The position numbers and the translations under genes are program-made. Shown piece by piece: positions 51,045-59,483 of a DNA stretch of 64,000 nucleotides (positions are counted from its first letter, which is position 1; each line of letters begins with the position of its first letter). Below the pieces are notes generated by a model, which worked only from the letters and a program-made list of their open reading frames with translations, searched no databases and was not told where the DNA came from. Origin of the DNA: Candidatus Melainabacteria bacterium (lineage in GTDB: Bacteria > Cyanobacteriota > Vampirovibrionia > Gastranaerophilales > Gastranaerophilaceae); NCBI GenBank assembly GCA_003258725.1, contig QHMG01000007.1, positions 1 to 64,000 of the forward strand. Direction: 5' to 3'.

Positions 51045-51952
51045 GAGAACAACGCATTAATAAAATCATCTGGGATAAACTCTTTCAAGTCTTCCATTTT
51101 TTCACCAACACCGATTAATTTTACTGGAAGTTTTAGTTCTTTTGCAATAGCTAAAACAATTGCACCTTTTGCAGAGCCGTCAAGTTTTGTAAGGGCAACT
51201 GATGTAAGGTTTACGGCTTCTGTAAATACCTTTGCTTGTTGAAGTCCATTTTGACCAGTATTTGCATCAAGAACTAAAATACATTCTCTTAACGCTTCTG
51301 GAGCTTTTTTATCAATTACAGATTTAATTTTAGAAAGTTCTTCCATTAAATTAAACTTATTTTGCAATCTTCCCGCTGTATCAACAAGAAGAATGTCATA
51401 ATTTTCATTTTTAGCTTTATCTATTGCTTCATAAACAACCGCTGCAGGATCGCCCTTGTCTTTTCTTACAATATCAGCACCAGCACGCTTAGACCAAATA
51501 TCTAACTGTTCTTCTGCTGCCGCACGAAATGTATCTGCAGCTGCAACCAAAACTTTTTTACCACCTTGTTTAAATTGGTAAGCTAATTTACCAATTAAAG
51601 TTGTTTTACCAACACCGTTCACACCGGTAATAAACAAGATATTCAAGCCGTCAGTAATATTTAATTTTGTATCGCCAGCTTTTGATAAAGTTTCTAAAAA
51701 CGATGATTTCAAGTAGTTTTTAACATCACTCGGTCTAATTTTTGTTTGATTTCTTAAATTATCAACAAGTTCAGATGCATAATTAACGCCCAAATCTGCG
51801 CTAATTAGTAAATCTTCCATATCCTCTAAAACGAAATCCGAAAATTCTTTTTCGTCTTGAACTGTATCAACAACATTTCCAACAAGAGTTTTTGCAGTTT
51901 TTGAAACTGCATTTTTCAAGTTATCAAATGTATTAGAAAAAAATCCAAACAT
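51041..51952 (-). CDS. ftsY: Signal recognition particle receptor FtsY, 303 aa
   Basis: GTPase that docks SRP-ribosome complexes at the inner membrane. The NG domain is complete: N domain helices (about 1-95), G1 GVNGVGKTT (110-118), DTFRAAAEEQL, DTAGRLQNKFNLMEEL, and TKLDGSAKGG-like TKLDGSAKGAIV near the end. The acidic A domain of enterobacterial FtsY is missing, as in many other phyla; a short amphipathic N-terminus (MFGFFSNTFDNLKNAV) may bind membrane. Its start overlaps the nusB stop by one base. Confidence 0.96.
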   Translation of the reverse strand: MFGFFSNTFDNLKNAVSKTAKTLVGNVVDTVQDEKEFSDFVLEDMEDLLISADLGVNYASELVDNLRNQTKIRPSDVKNYLKSSFLETLSKAGDTKLNITDGLNILFITGVNGVGKTTLIGKLAYQFKQGGKKVLVAAADTFRAAAEEQLDIWSKRAGADIVRKDKGDPAAVVYEAIDKAKNENYDILLVDTAGRLQNKFNLMEELSKIKSVIDKKAPEALRECILVLDANTGQNGLQQAKVFTEAVNLTSVALTKLDGSAKGAIVLAIAKELKLPVKLIGVGEKMEDLKEFIPDDFINALFS

Positions 51953-52611
51953 TATTTAATACCATTTTCGAAAATAATCTTTGCTAATAAACCGTTTACA
52001 AAAGCAGAACTGTCTTCTGTTGAATATTTTTTAGCCAATTCAACAGCTTCATCAACTACAACTTTGTGTGGAACTTGTTCTACATACAACAATTCAGAGA
52101 TTGCAATTCTTAAAATATCCTTGTCAACTTTTACTAATCTATCAAAATCCCAGCCTTTTGCATGTTTTTTAATTAAGTTATCCACTTCATCTGCGTGCTT
52201 TTTGTATGCTTCTGCGATTTTTACTGTGTATGCTTGAACATCAGTTTTGTTTTCAAGTGTTGTAAATTCTGCAATTTCCAACGCCATTAACGCTTTTTCT
52301 GAAATATCAAGCAATTCATCAATTTTATCTTTCATATCAGAAGTCATTGGAAGTGGCACAGGCAAATCCTTTGCTTCTAACGGTCTTTGTAAATTTGACT
52401 TGTCATTAGCCTCATATTCATCAAGATATTGTTTCATATCAATTAATGGTCCAATTGTAAGTTTCAAATCATTGCTGGCATTATTTGTTAAAATTCTAAC
52501 TGATTTCAATAAAATATCGTTAAAATCATCTGTTGAATATTTTGAAATTACTTTATCAAATTGTGAAAATAAAATCAATGCTAATTCTCTTGCTGCTCTA
52601 CGTGCTTGCAT
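51952..52611 (-). CDS. nusB: Transcription antitermination factor NusB, 219 aa
   Basis: Binds boxA RNA with NusE during rRNA transcription. The N-terminal start MQARRAARELALILFSQFD and the C-terminal block DKDILRIAISELLYVEQVPHKVVVDEAVELAKKYS are diagnostic. At 219 residues it is some 80 longer than E. coli NusB, because of an inserted middle segment (about 40-115, including LPVPLPMTSDMKDKIDELL). GAGGTATAT supports the start. First gene of the nusB-ftsY-peptidase-PC4-priA run. Confidence 0.92.
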   Translation of the reverse strand: MQARRAARELALILFSQFDKVISKYSTDDFNDILLKSVRILTNNASNDLKLTIGPLIDMKQYLDEYEANDKSNLQRPLEAKDLPVPLPMTSDMKDKIDELLDISEKALMALEIAEFTTLENKTDVQAYTVKIAEAYKKHADEVDNLIKKHAKGWDFDRLVKVDKDILRIAISELLYVEQVPHKVVVDEAVELAKKYSTEDSSAFVNGLLAKIIFENGIK

Positions 52612-52723
52612 ATATACCTCTAATTTTCTTGTGTGATTTCTTTTATTATTATGCTATCACAAAATTTTTTTTCATGGTATATTTTAATCAGGAGTTTTTA
52701 TTAAAAAGAAAGGTGTTAAAAAC

Positions 52724-53899
52724 ATGAAAAGAGCAATTGTAGTAGTTATCGACTCAATGGGTATCGGTGCAATGCCTGATTGCAGAGATTTTAACGACAT
52801 TCCTGAATGTAATACATTAAAAAATGTTTGCAAATTCAATCACGGTTTAAATGTACCTAACTTAGCAAAATTGGGCTTAGGCAACATTCAAGACTTTGAA
52901 GGTATTGCTAAAGAAGCTAACCCAATTGGTCAATACGGCACAATGAAAGAAAAATCAAACGGTAAAGATACAACAACAGGTCACTGGGAAATGGCTGGTA
53001 TTGTTTTAAAAGAAGCATTTAAAACATTTACACAAACTGGCTTTCCTCAAGAAATTATTGACGAATTTATAAAAAGAACAAACTGCGGTGGCGTTTTAGC
53101 TAACTGCGCTGCTAGTGGTACAAAAGTAATTGTTGACTACAACGACGAACACCACGCAACAAAATATCCAATCGTTTACACTTCTGCAGATAGCGTATTC
53201 CAAATCGCTGTTGATACAGATATGATTCCATTAGAAACATTATACGATTGGTGTAAAATCGCAAGAAAAATGTTTGACGATTTAGGCGTAACTGTTTCTC
53301 GTGTAATCGCAAGACCTTATCACCTTGTAGATGGCGTTCCAACTCGTATCGGCAAAGACAGACGTGACTACGTTCTTGCACCAGACCAAGATACAATGCT
53401 TACAGATGTTGAAAAAGCTAACGGTACAGTTATCGCTATTGGTAAAATTGAAGACATTTTCTGCAAACAAGGCGTAACTCACGCTATTCACACTGGTTCT
53501 AACAAGGAAGGTTTAGATTTAACATTAAAAGCAATCAATAATACTCTTGATTTAAAATCAATCGCTTACAAAGATGTTCCAAATGCTGACAAATCTTTAA
53601 TCTTCACAAACCTTGTTGATACAGATATGCTATTTGGTCACAGAAACGATGCCGCAGGCTATGGTAAAGCAATTGAAGAAATTGATACATACATTCCAAA
53701 ATTCATTGATGCTATGGGTGAAGATGATTACTTAATCATTACTGCTGATCACGGTTGTGACCCAACAGTTCCTGGTACAGACCACACTAGAGAATATGTT
53801 CCAATTCTTATTTACAGCAAAAAATTACAACCTAAAGATTTAGGTGTATTAGATGGCTTAGACTCAGTATCTAAATTTGTAAAAGAATGGATTTTTTAA
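52724..53899 (+). CDS. deoB: Phosphopentomutase DeoB, 391 aa
   Basis: Interconverts ribose/deoxyribose 1- and 5-phosphates in nucleoside salvage. Alkaline-phosphatase-superfamily metalloenzyme: first metal aspartate D10 in VVVIDSMGIGAMPD, catalytic threonine within KDTTTGHWEMAG (82-92), and late metal site ITADHGCDPT. The DeoB cap domain lies between. Length is normal. AAAGG precedes the ATG. Transcribed alone, 60 bp before the ferredoxin gene. Confidence 0.96.
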   Translation: MKRAIVVVIDSMGIGAMPDCRDFNDIPECNTLKNVCKFNHGLNVPNLAKLGLGNIQDFEGIAKEANPIGQYGTMKEKSNGKDTTTGHWEMAGIVLKEAFKTFTQTGFPQEIIDEFIKRTNCGGVLANCAASGTKVIVDYNDEHHATKYPIVYTSADSVFQIAVDTDMIPLETLYDWCKIARKMFDDLGVTVSRVIARPYHLVDGVPTRIGKDRRDYVLAPDQDTMLTDVEKANGTVIAIGKIEDIFCKQGVTHAIHTGSNKEGLDLTLKAINNTLDLKSIAYKDVPNADKSLIFTNLVDTDMLFGHRNDAAGYGKAIEEIDTYIPKFIDAMGEDDYLIITADHGCDPTVPGTDHTREYVPILIYSKKLQPKDLGVLDGLDSVSKFVKEWIF

Positions 53900-53958
53900 A
53901 TTGTTTGATTTATAATGTAAATCGAATTACGGTATAACACATTAAAAAGGAGAAAAAT

Positions 53959-54135
53959 ATGAACGTAAAAGTTGAAGATAGCTGCATCGCATGTGGCGCA
54001 TGTGAATCAATTTGTGACAAAGTTTTCACAGTAGAAGACATGGCTAAAGTTAACGAAGCAGAAGTTGCTGCTAACGAAGATTCAGTTAAAGAAGCTGCTG
54101 AATCATGCCCAGTAGGCGCTATCGTTATTGAATAA
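53959..54135 (+). CDS. Single-cluster [4Fe-4S] ferredoxin, 58 aa
   Basis: Small electron carrier. The cluster ligands are C9, C12, C15 and C50, in CIACGACESIC and SCPVGAI. The second half of a two-cluster ferredoxin is replaced by an acidic helical segment (VEDMAKVNEAEVAANEDSVKEAAE), as in Thermotoga/Desulfovibrio-type single-cluster ferredoxins. C19 is probably not a ligand of a second cluster. AAGGAG precedes the ATG. It has its own terminator. The redox partner is unknown; an anaerobic lifestyle would fit. Confidence 0.95.
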   Translation: MNVKVEDSCIACGACESICDKVFTVEDMAKVNEAEVAANEDSVKEAAESCPVGAIVIE

Positions 54136-54155
54136 TTAATTCAACAAAATATTTT

Positions 54156-54190
54156 TAAGGCGGATTTTGAAGAATTCAAAATCCGCCTTA
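54156..54190. terminator. Terminator after the ferredoxin gene
   Basis: AAGGCGGATTTTGAA (54157-54171), loop GAA, TTCAAAATCCGCCTT (54175-54189). A 15-bp perfect stem followed by ATTATTTG. Confidence 0.8.
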
Positions 54191-54249
54191 TTATTTGTAT
54201 AAATTTTGTAAAAAAGTATTAACATAAGCACTTTTAAGGTGAAAAATAC

Positions 54250-54278
54250 TTAACAAATTACGAGGTTTGTAGTAAAAT
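54250..54278 (+). promoter_or_regulatory. Probable promoter of the papain-like protein gene
   Basis: TTAACA (54250-54255), 17 bp, TAAAAT (54273-54278). A TGTAAA-AAAG-TATTAA sequence at 54207-54222 resembles the direct-repeat box but sits 27 bp from this -35, not 18. Confidence 0.45.
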
Positions 54279-54320
54279 AAAATCAAAATAATAGAATGGT
54301 ACAAATTTAGGGGAATTTTT

Positions 54321-57300
54321 ATGTTTCAAGTTTCATTTTTAGGAAAAAGACAAGACAAAAACACAGTTGAACAATTAAAACAACAAGGTGACGCTCTTAC
54401 GCTAAATAATCAACGTAACATTAATAACGCCATCAACAATTTAGCTGAGGACTCATCAGAGGAAAATATTAAATTTTTGATGAACGTAGCTCAAGGTTTG
54501 AGATACGGCACAAGTTTTGAATTAGATGATAAAAAATCTAACAACGAATGGAAGGCTAAATTACAAAACGCAACTGCTAAAGCGTTAGAAAATACAGACT
54601 CTCCAAACAAAGCAGAATTACAAAAACAATTTAAAGCTACTTTCATCGACAAAAAAGAAATGTCAGATGATGAAAAGTCGGTTATGTCTTTAAGAAACAA
54701 CCTTTTAAAAACAAAAGGCTTACCACAAGCAATGAATGATTCAAAAATTGATGCTGTTAAAAACATTGCTAAAAACCTAGATTATTTTGTAATTTCAACA
54801 GAAATTACAACAAAAGAAAAGAAATCTTGTCTTGAAAAATTGAATAAATTAATGAGCCCAGAATACAAAATTAACCCTCAATTAAAAGATAAAAAACCTC
54901 AAGTATTGGGTGAATTATTAAACGACTTGGTTGTAAAAACAGCTGACTCAGATAAACCAACAATCAAAACAACAGACCAACGTCATCATGGTATGTGTGC
55001 TGCAATTTCTACATCAAGAAAAGTTATGGCATACGAATATAAAGATAAATACGTAACTATGGTTATGGAAGAACTTAACAATAAGCCAGAAATGGAAGTT
55101 TACGACCCATCTAAGTTAGGTACAGATGCAAAAATTTCTGTTCCAAAAACAGAAGTAGATTTTGATTATGCAGATGATAAAGGTTACAGAATCCTTGACG
55201 CTTCAGCTTTACAATGGATGAACATTGCAGGTAATACAGGTAGAGGTGACGTTCAAACAACTCATTTCTCTGCTTTTGATAAAAAATATTTTGACACCTT
55301 CCATGATGGTCACTACATGAGAGATTTAGACGATCCTAAATTAGTTCCACATCAAAACCACTTAAGAGCTTTGGAAAAAGCAGAAGACTTTATTAAAGCA
55401 ACTAAAAATGGTATGGAAAAACGTGAAAAAGAAGCTGTTGAACAAAGACAAAACGCTCGTTTCAACGCTCAAACCGTTGTTAAAGCGAACAAAGCCTTGT
55501 CAACTGAATTAAAAGCTCTAATGCCAGAAAAATCAGATGAAGAAATGACAAAAGTTGTTAATCACTTCCTAAAAATGGGTGAAGTAAAAGGCTCTCAATC
55601 TGATGATTTACACTTCTTTGACTATGAAGAAGAATCTATGAAAAAACAAAAAATGGCTAACTTCATTAAAAATGAAAATCCAAATGTAAAACAAGAAGAT
55701 ATTGATGCAAGAATGAAAAATATCTTCAATATGTATGAACTTTCAACAGAAACAACTGAAGCTATGAACAAGGAAATTATTCCTAAGTCACCTGAAGCTA
55801 AGATGAAAAAATACTACAAACCTTTATGGGAAGCAGCTGCATCATATAGAACTGCTCAAGATTTAAAACTTGATATTCCTGAAAATTTTGACAAAGAAGT
55901 TAAAAAATATGGTTTAGGCAAAGATGCAACAAAAGCTGACGTTATGAAAAAATACGAAGACGAAGGCAAAGTTGTATCAGAACCAATTTTAAGAAGTATG
56001 CAAGATAAATACAACAAAATTGCAAAATACGCCGCTGTTGTTGAAAAAGCAGAAGTTAAAGGCGAAAAATTGAATATGGACGGTCTTTATGAAATGACTG
56101 ACAACGAAAAATCAGCCTTAGACAAAGTTGCTAAAAACATCAACAAAATGTATACAGAAGTAAAAAAAGAAACCGCAGCAAAACAAAAAGAATTAGAAAA
56201 ACCGTTAAATGAACTTGCTAAAAAAATCGGTGCAGAAAAAGGTTCTGTATGGGTTAACAAAGAAGGTTCTTCAGGCTTATGCACACCTCAAGAAATCCGT
56301 ATTTTAGAACAAATGACAGGCAAACCTTATTACGCTGAAGAAAGCGTTGAAAAGACTGCTGAAAAGATTAAAACAGGCAAACATTCTGGTATTTCTGGTA
56401 CATCAGTTTATCATAACGACCACGGTGGGCACGCTCAATATATCGCAGATGTTGCACCATTATTAGTTAAAGACCCTAAAACAGGCAAAGTTGAAGTGAA
56501 AGATGCAATTATGCACGATAACACTTGGGGTGCTTGTGAACACAAGAAAACTTGGTTAGATTCAAAAGGTTTATTAAGAACTGACTATCAATGCGGACGT
56601 GGTGGTGAAGACGGCTACATCACAAATAATGCTTGGCAAAATGGTGTTCTTGTAGAAGACTTCAAATATAAACCTGGTAACATCAAAGGCGAAAAATTCA
56701 AAATGTTCTATGATGGTATACTTCAAACCGAAAATAATGACATGACATCTTCAGCTCAAAGTCTTGTACAAAACGCATTCGTTGGACCACAAGTAAAAAT
56801 GAGTAGTGTCGCTCAAGTTATGCAAGCGGTTAAGAATGTTCCTGCCGAATACTTAGATAAAGTTATGGAAAGAGCAGAAAACGCTGGTGAAACAAAAGAT
56901 GCTATTGAAACTCAAGTTATGAAAGACCTTGACAACATCAATTCTGAAGCTGATGTTTCAAAAGCACACAAAAATACACAAAGTTATTTAAAACAAATAT
57001 CTGCAAAAATGACATTCACAAGAGCAAAAGCAATGAATGCCTTAACAGATGCGATGTTAAACGGTCAAAAATATAACTTAACTGAAAATAATATTGATAC
57101 AATCCAAGACAAAAACTTTAAGGTTGTAAAACACTTTATTGACGCTAAGTTTGATCCAAAAGACAATAAAGAATTTGTTGCGAGATTTAATGAAATTCAA
57201 GGTATGAATTTAGAAAGTCTAACAAAACTTGCCAAAACAGCTTCAGATGAAGATTTAAGCGTAAAAGAAGTAACCCCATTTGACGTTGCAAGACAAATTA

Positions 57301-58454
57301 AAGGTCTTGAACCTGAGCCAAACAAAATGTTAAAGAATATGATGTATATGGATTCAATTCAAGACAACATCAAATTAACAAAAAATGGTGACTCATTTGA
57401 AGAAGCTTTCTTCATGCTACAACGAGACTGGGATAACTTGAACGCTACAAAAGAAATTAGACAAATAAAAAACAAAATGTTTAAGGAACACGGCGTTCGT
57501 GCAGCATATCCTGATTGCCAATTAACAACCAAAGAAGAAACTTCAAAACTTGCAAATACATTCTCTAATACACTAAAACAAGGTGTTGAATTAGTTACAG
57601 CATTAAAGCAAATGCAAGCTGGAAAAATGGATAAACAAGGTTTGACAGATGAAGAAATTTCAACTGCAATGAAAAACCAATTGGCAGATATTGCGTCAGG
57701 CAAAAAGACATTCATCGAGGCAAACATTGAACCTCAACACAGACAAGTCGTTACAAAAGAATTAAACAACTACTTGTCCGCTGCAATAAAAGGTAAAAAC
57801 ACTGATGCTCAATACAAGAAATTTGAAGATAGCTTCAACAAGTACCACATTTTGAACAATCCAAAAGAATTATTAAAAGAATTCGTAAGATTAACAAAAT
57901 CTGAAGACCCAGCTAAAAAACAAATGGCTCAAGTTTACGAAAGCTATATGGTTAAAGGTTGTTACGAATTAGCTAAATTCGATATGGCTGTTCAAATGAT
58001 TGGAGATGCTCAAAGCGGACATATTCAAGAAATGGGCAAAGACTTGGCTAAAATGTCAACACCAAAAGAATGGGATGAACAAGGTGGTGCTCACAACTTG
58101 AACACTGATGAAGGCTTATATTCATTCATCAACAAAGCTCAAGAAACAGGTGGCGTAGAAAACACATTACAATTAATGAACCACTTAGGTATGAACGACA
58201 AGGCAATGCAATTAGAAATGAAGAATATCGGCGAACTTGATGAATTGAAATCAGCATTAAGCGCTGATACATTGGGTGCTGTTGTTAGTATCGTTCAAAA
58301 CAAAGCTAACTTCGTTGGTGGTTTAAACTTAACTAAAGCCCCTGCAGAAGCTAAAATGAGAGAAGAATACATTGCAAAATTGAATGACCTAATCGGTTAT
58401 ATCAATGAAAATGCACCAAAAATTTTATCTCAAGCGCAACCTCAACAGGCATAA
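54321..58454 (+). CDS. Giant papain-like cysteine protease-like protein with FxG start, 1377 aa
   Basis: No close family recognised. The start MFQVSFLGK carries the FxG motif (F6-G8), and AGGGGA precedes the ATG. A papain-type active site can be laid out: Q220 six residues before C226 in DQRHHGMCAAIS (papain has Q19...C25 with the same G, A and S positions), H704 in HGGHAQYIADV, and N734 in HDNTWG, matching the papain His-A and N-S-W-G elements. About 478 residues separate Cys and His (about 134 in papain), filled by charged helical sequence (about 340-680). The remainder (about 800-1377) is helical and lysine-rich. No signal peptide. A toxin/effector-like enzyme is conceivable; catalysis is unproven. 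Confidence 0.8.
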   Translation: MFQVSFLGKRQDKNTVEQLKQQGDALTLNNQRNINNAINNLAEDSSEENIKFLMNVAQGLRYGTSFELDDKKSNNEWKAKLQNATAKALENTDSPNKAELQKQFKATFIDKKEMSDDEKSVMSLRNNLLKTKGLPQAMNDSKIDAVKNIAKNLDYFVISTEITTKEKKSCLEKLNKLMSPEYKINPQLKDKKPQVLGELLNDLVVKTADSDKPTIKTTDQRHHGMCAAISTSRKVMAYEYKDKYVTMVMEELNNKPEMEVYDPSKLGTDAKISVPKTEVDFDYADDKGYRILDASALQWMNIAGNTGRGDVQTTHFSAFDKKYFDTFHDGHYMRDLDDPKLVPHQNHLRALEKAEDFIKATKNGMEKREKEAVEQRQNARFNAQTVVKANKALSTELKALMPEKSDEEMTKVVNHFLKMGEVKGSQSDDLHFFDYEEESMKKQKMANFIKNENPNVKQEDIDARMKNIFNMYELSTETTEAMNKEIIPKSPEAKMKKYYKPLWEAAASYRTAQDLKLDIPENFDKEVKKYGLGKDATKADVMKKYEDEGKVVSEPILRSMQDKYNKIAKYAAVVEKAEVKGEKLNMDGLYEMTDNEKSALDKVAKNINKMYTEVKKETAAKQKELEKPLNELAKKIGAEKGSVWVNKEGSSGLCTPQEIRILEQMTGKPYYAEESVEKTAEKIKTGKHSGISGTSVYHNDHGGHAQYIADVAPLLVKDPKTGKVEVKDAIMHDNTWGACEHKKTWLDSKGLLRTDYQCGRGGEDGYITNNAWQNGVLVEDFKYKPGNIKGEKFKMFYDGILQTENNDMTSSAQSLVQNAFVGPQVKMSSVAQVMQAVKNVPAEYLDKVMERAENAGETKDAIETQVMKDLDNINSEADVSKAHKNTQSYLKQISAKMTFTRAKAMNALTDAMLNGQKYNLTENNIDTIQDKNFKVVKHFIDAKFDPKDNKEFVARFNEIQGMNLESLTKLAKTASDEDLSVKEVTPFDVARQIKGLEPEPNKMLKNMMYMDSIQDNIKLTKNGDSFEEAFFMLQRDWDNLNATKEIRQIKNKMFKEHGVRAAYPDCQLTTKEETSKLANTFSNTLKQGVELVTALKQMQAGKMDKQGLTDEEISTAMKNQLADIASGKKTFIEANIEPQHRQVVTKELNNYLSAAIKGKNTDAQYKKFEDSFNKYHILNNPKELLKEFVRLTKSEDPAKKQMAQVYESYMVKGCYELAKFDMAVQMIGDAQSGHIQEMGKDLAKMSTPKEWDEQGGAHNLNTDEGLYSFINKAQETGGVENTLQLMNHLGMNDKAMQLEMKNIGELDELKSALSADTLGAVVSIVQNKANFVGGLNLTKAPAEAKMREEYIAKLNDLIGYINENAPKILSQAQPQQA

Positions 58455-58475
58455 CATCAAATAAAACAATATAAG

Positions 58476-58512
58476 AAGGCGTTTTTTGAAAAATTTTCAA
58501 AAAACGCCTTTT
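58476..58512. terminator. Bidirectional terminator between the papain-like gene and atpC(gamma)
   Basis: AAGGCGTTTTTTGAAAA (58476-58492) pairs with TTTTCAAAAAACGCCTT (58494-58510); the loop is effectively AAATT. T/A runs flank it. Confidence 0.85.
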
Positions 58513-58539
58513 AAATTTTATAACCAATCTAATTCAAAA

Positions 58540-59466
58540 CTATTTTAATGCATTAGCACCAGAAACAATTTCAACAAGTTCTTGGGTAATAGCCCATTGA
58601 CGAGCCTTATTGTAGTCAATTGAAAGCAATCTAATCATTTCCTCAGCATTATTTGAAGCGGCAGACATTGCAGTCATACGAGATGCCAATTCACTAGCTT
58701 GAGCTTCTAACAACGCTTGATAAATAATATTTGTAATAAACATTGGCACTAAAGATTGCAAAATACCATGAACATTAGGTTCAAATAACATTAACGGGTC
58801 AATTCCGCCTTTACCGTCATGCTCCTCAATTTCTGGCGAAAGTGGCAAAATTTCCCAATTTTGAACAGAATATGACATCATATTTTTAAAACGAGTCGTT
58901 AAAACTTCAATTTTATCAATTTTGTTGTCGACAAAAAATTCTGCTAAGTCCTCCGCAACAAGCAATGCTCCCGTAGAGGTTACATTGTTTGCCACACTTA
59001 AATAAGTTTTTACAATCTCACAATTTTTGTTTGTAATTTTACGTTTTAAACCTACAACGCCTTTTTGACCAACAACGAACAATTTAACGGCAAGTCCTTT
59101 TTCGTTATATTCATCAACCATAGCCAAAGTTCTACGTATAATATTTGCATTATAAGCACCAGCCAAACCTTTGTTAGATGTCATTACAACCAAACCAACT
59201 GATTTAATATCACGTTTTTCTAACAAAACAGGATAGTTATCAATTGCTTTTTCAACATGCAAATTTTCTAAAGAATATTCACCATTTACTGCTGATAACA
59301 TTCTTCTAAACATTACCAACAACTCATCTGCAAAAGGTCTTGCAGCCTTAACGGTAGTTTCCGCTCTTTTAACTTTTGCAGCAGCAACCATCTTCATCGC
59401 ACGAGTAATTTTTTTCGTGTTTTGAACACTTTGTATTCTAGTTTTAATATCTTTTAAATTTGCCAT
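58540..59466 (-). CDS. atpC: ATP synthase gamma subunit, 308 aa
   Basis: Central rotor shaft of F1. The N-terminal helix MANLKDIKTRIQSVQNTKKITRAMKMVAAAK and the C-terminal helix ASRMTAMSAASNNAEEMIRLLSIDYNKARQWAITQELVEIVSGA are diagnostic. The chloroplast/cyanobacterial regulatory insertion is not evident, and no cysteine pair is seen in the middle. Last gene of the cluster, 17 bp after alpha. Beta and epsilon do not follow, so they must be encoded elsewhere. The cyanobacterial gene name is used (atpG in E. coli). Confidence 0.95.
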   Translation of the reverse strand: MANLKDIKTRIQSVQNTKKITRAMKMVAAAKVKRAETTVKAARPFADELLVMFRRMLSAVNGEYSLENLHVEKAIDNYPVLLEKRDIKSVGLVVMTSNKGLAGAYNANIIRRTLAMVDEYNEKGLAVKLFVVGQKGVVGLKRKITNKNCEIVKTYLSVANNVTSTGALLVAEDLAEFFVDNKIDKIEVLTTRFKNMMSYSVQNWEILPLSPEIEEHDGKGGIDPLMLFEPNVHGILQSLVPMFITNIIYQALLEAQASELASRMTAMSAASNNAEEMIRLLSIDYNKARQWAITQELVEIVSGANALK

Positions 59467-59483
59467 TGGTTGTTTTTGTCCTA

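Noticed and set aside
54207..54222. Eighth copy of the regulatory box upstream of the papain-like gene
   Set aside because: The second half-site is imperfect and lies 27 bp from the likely -35 instead of 17-19, so it was not counted.
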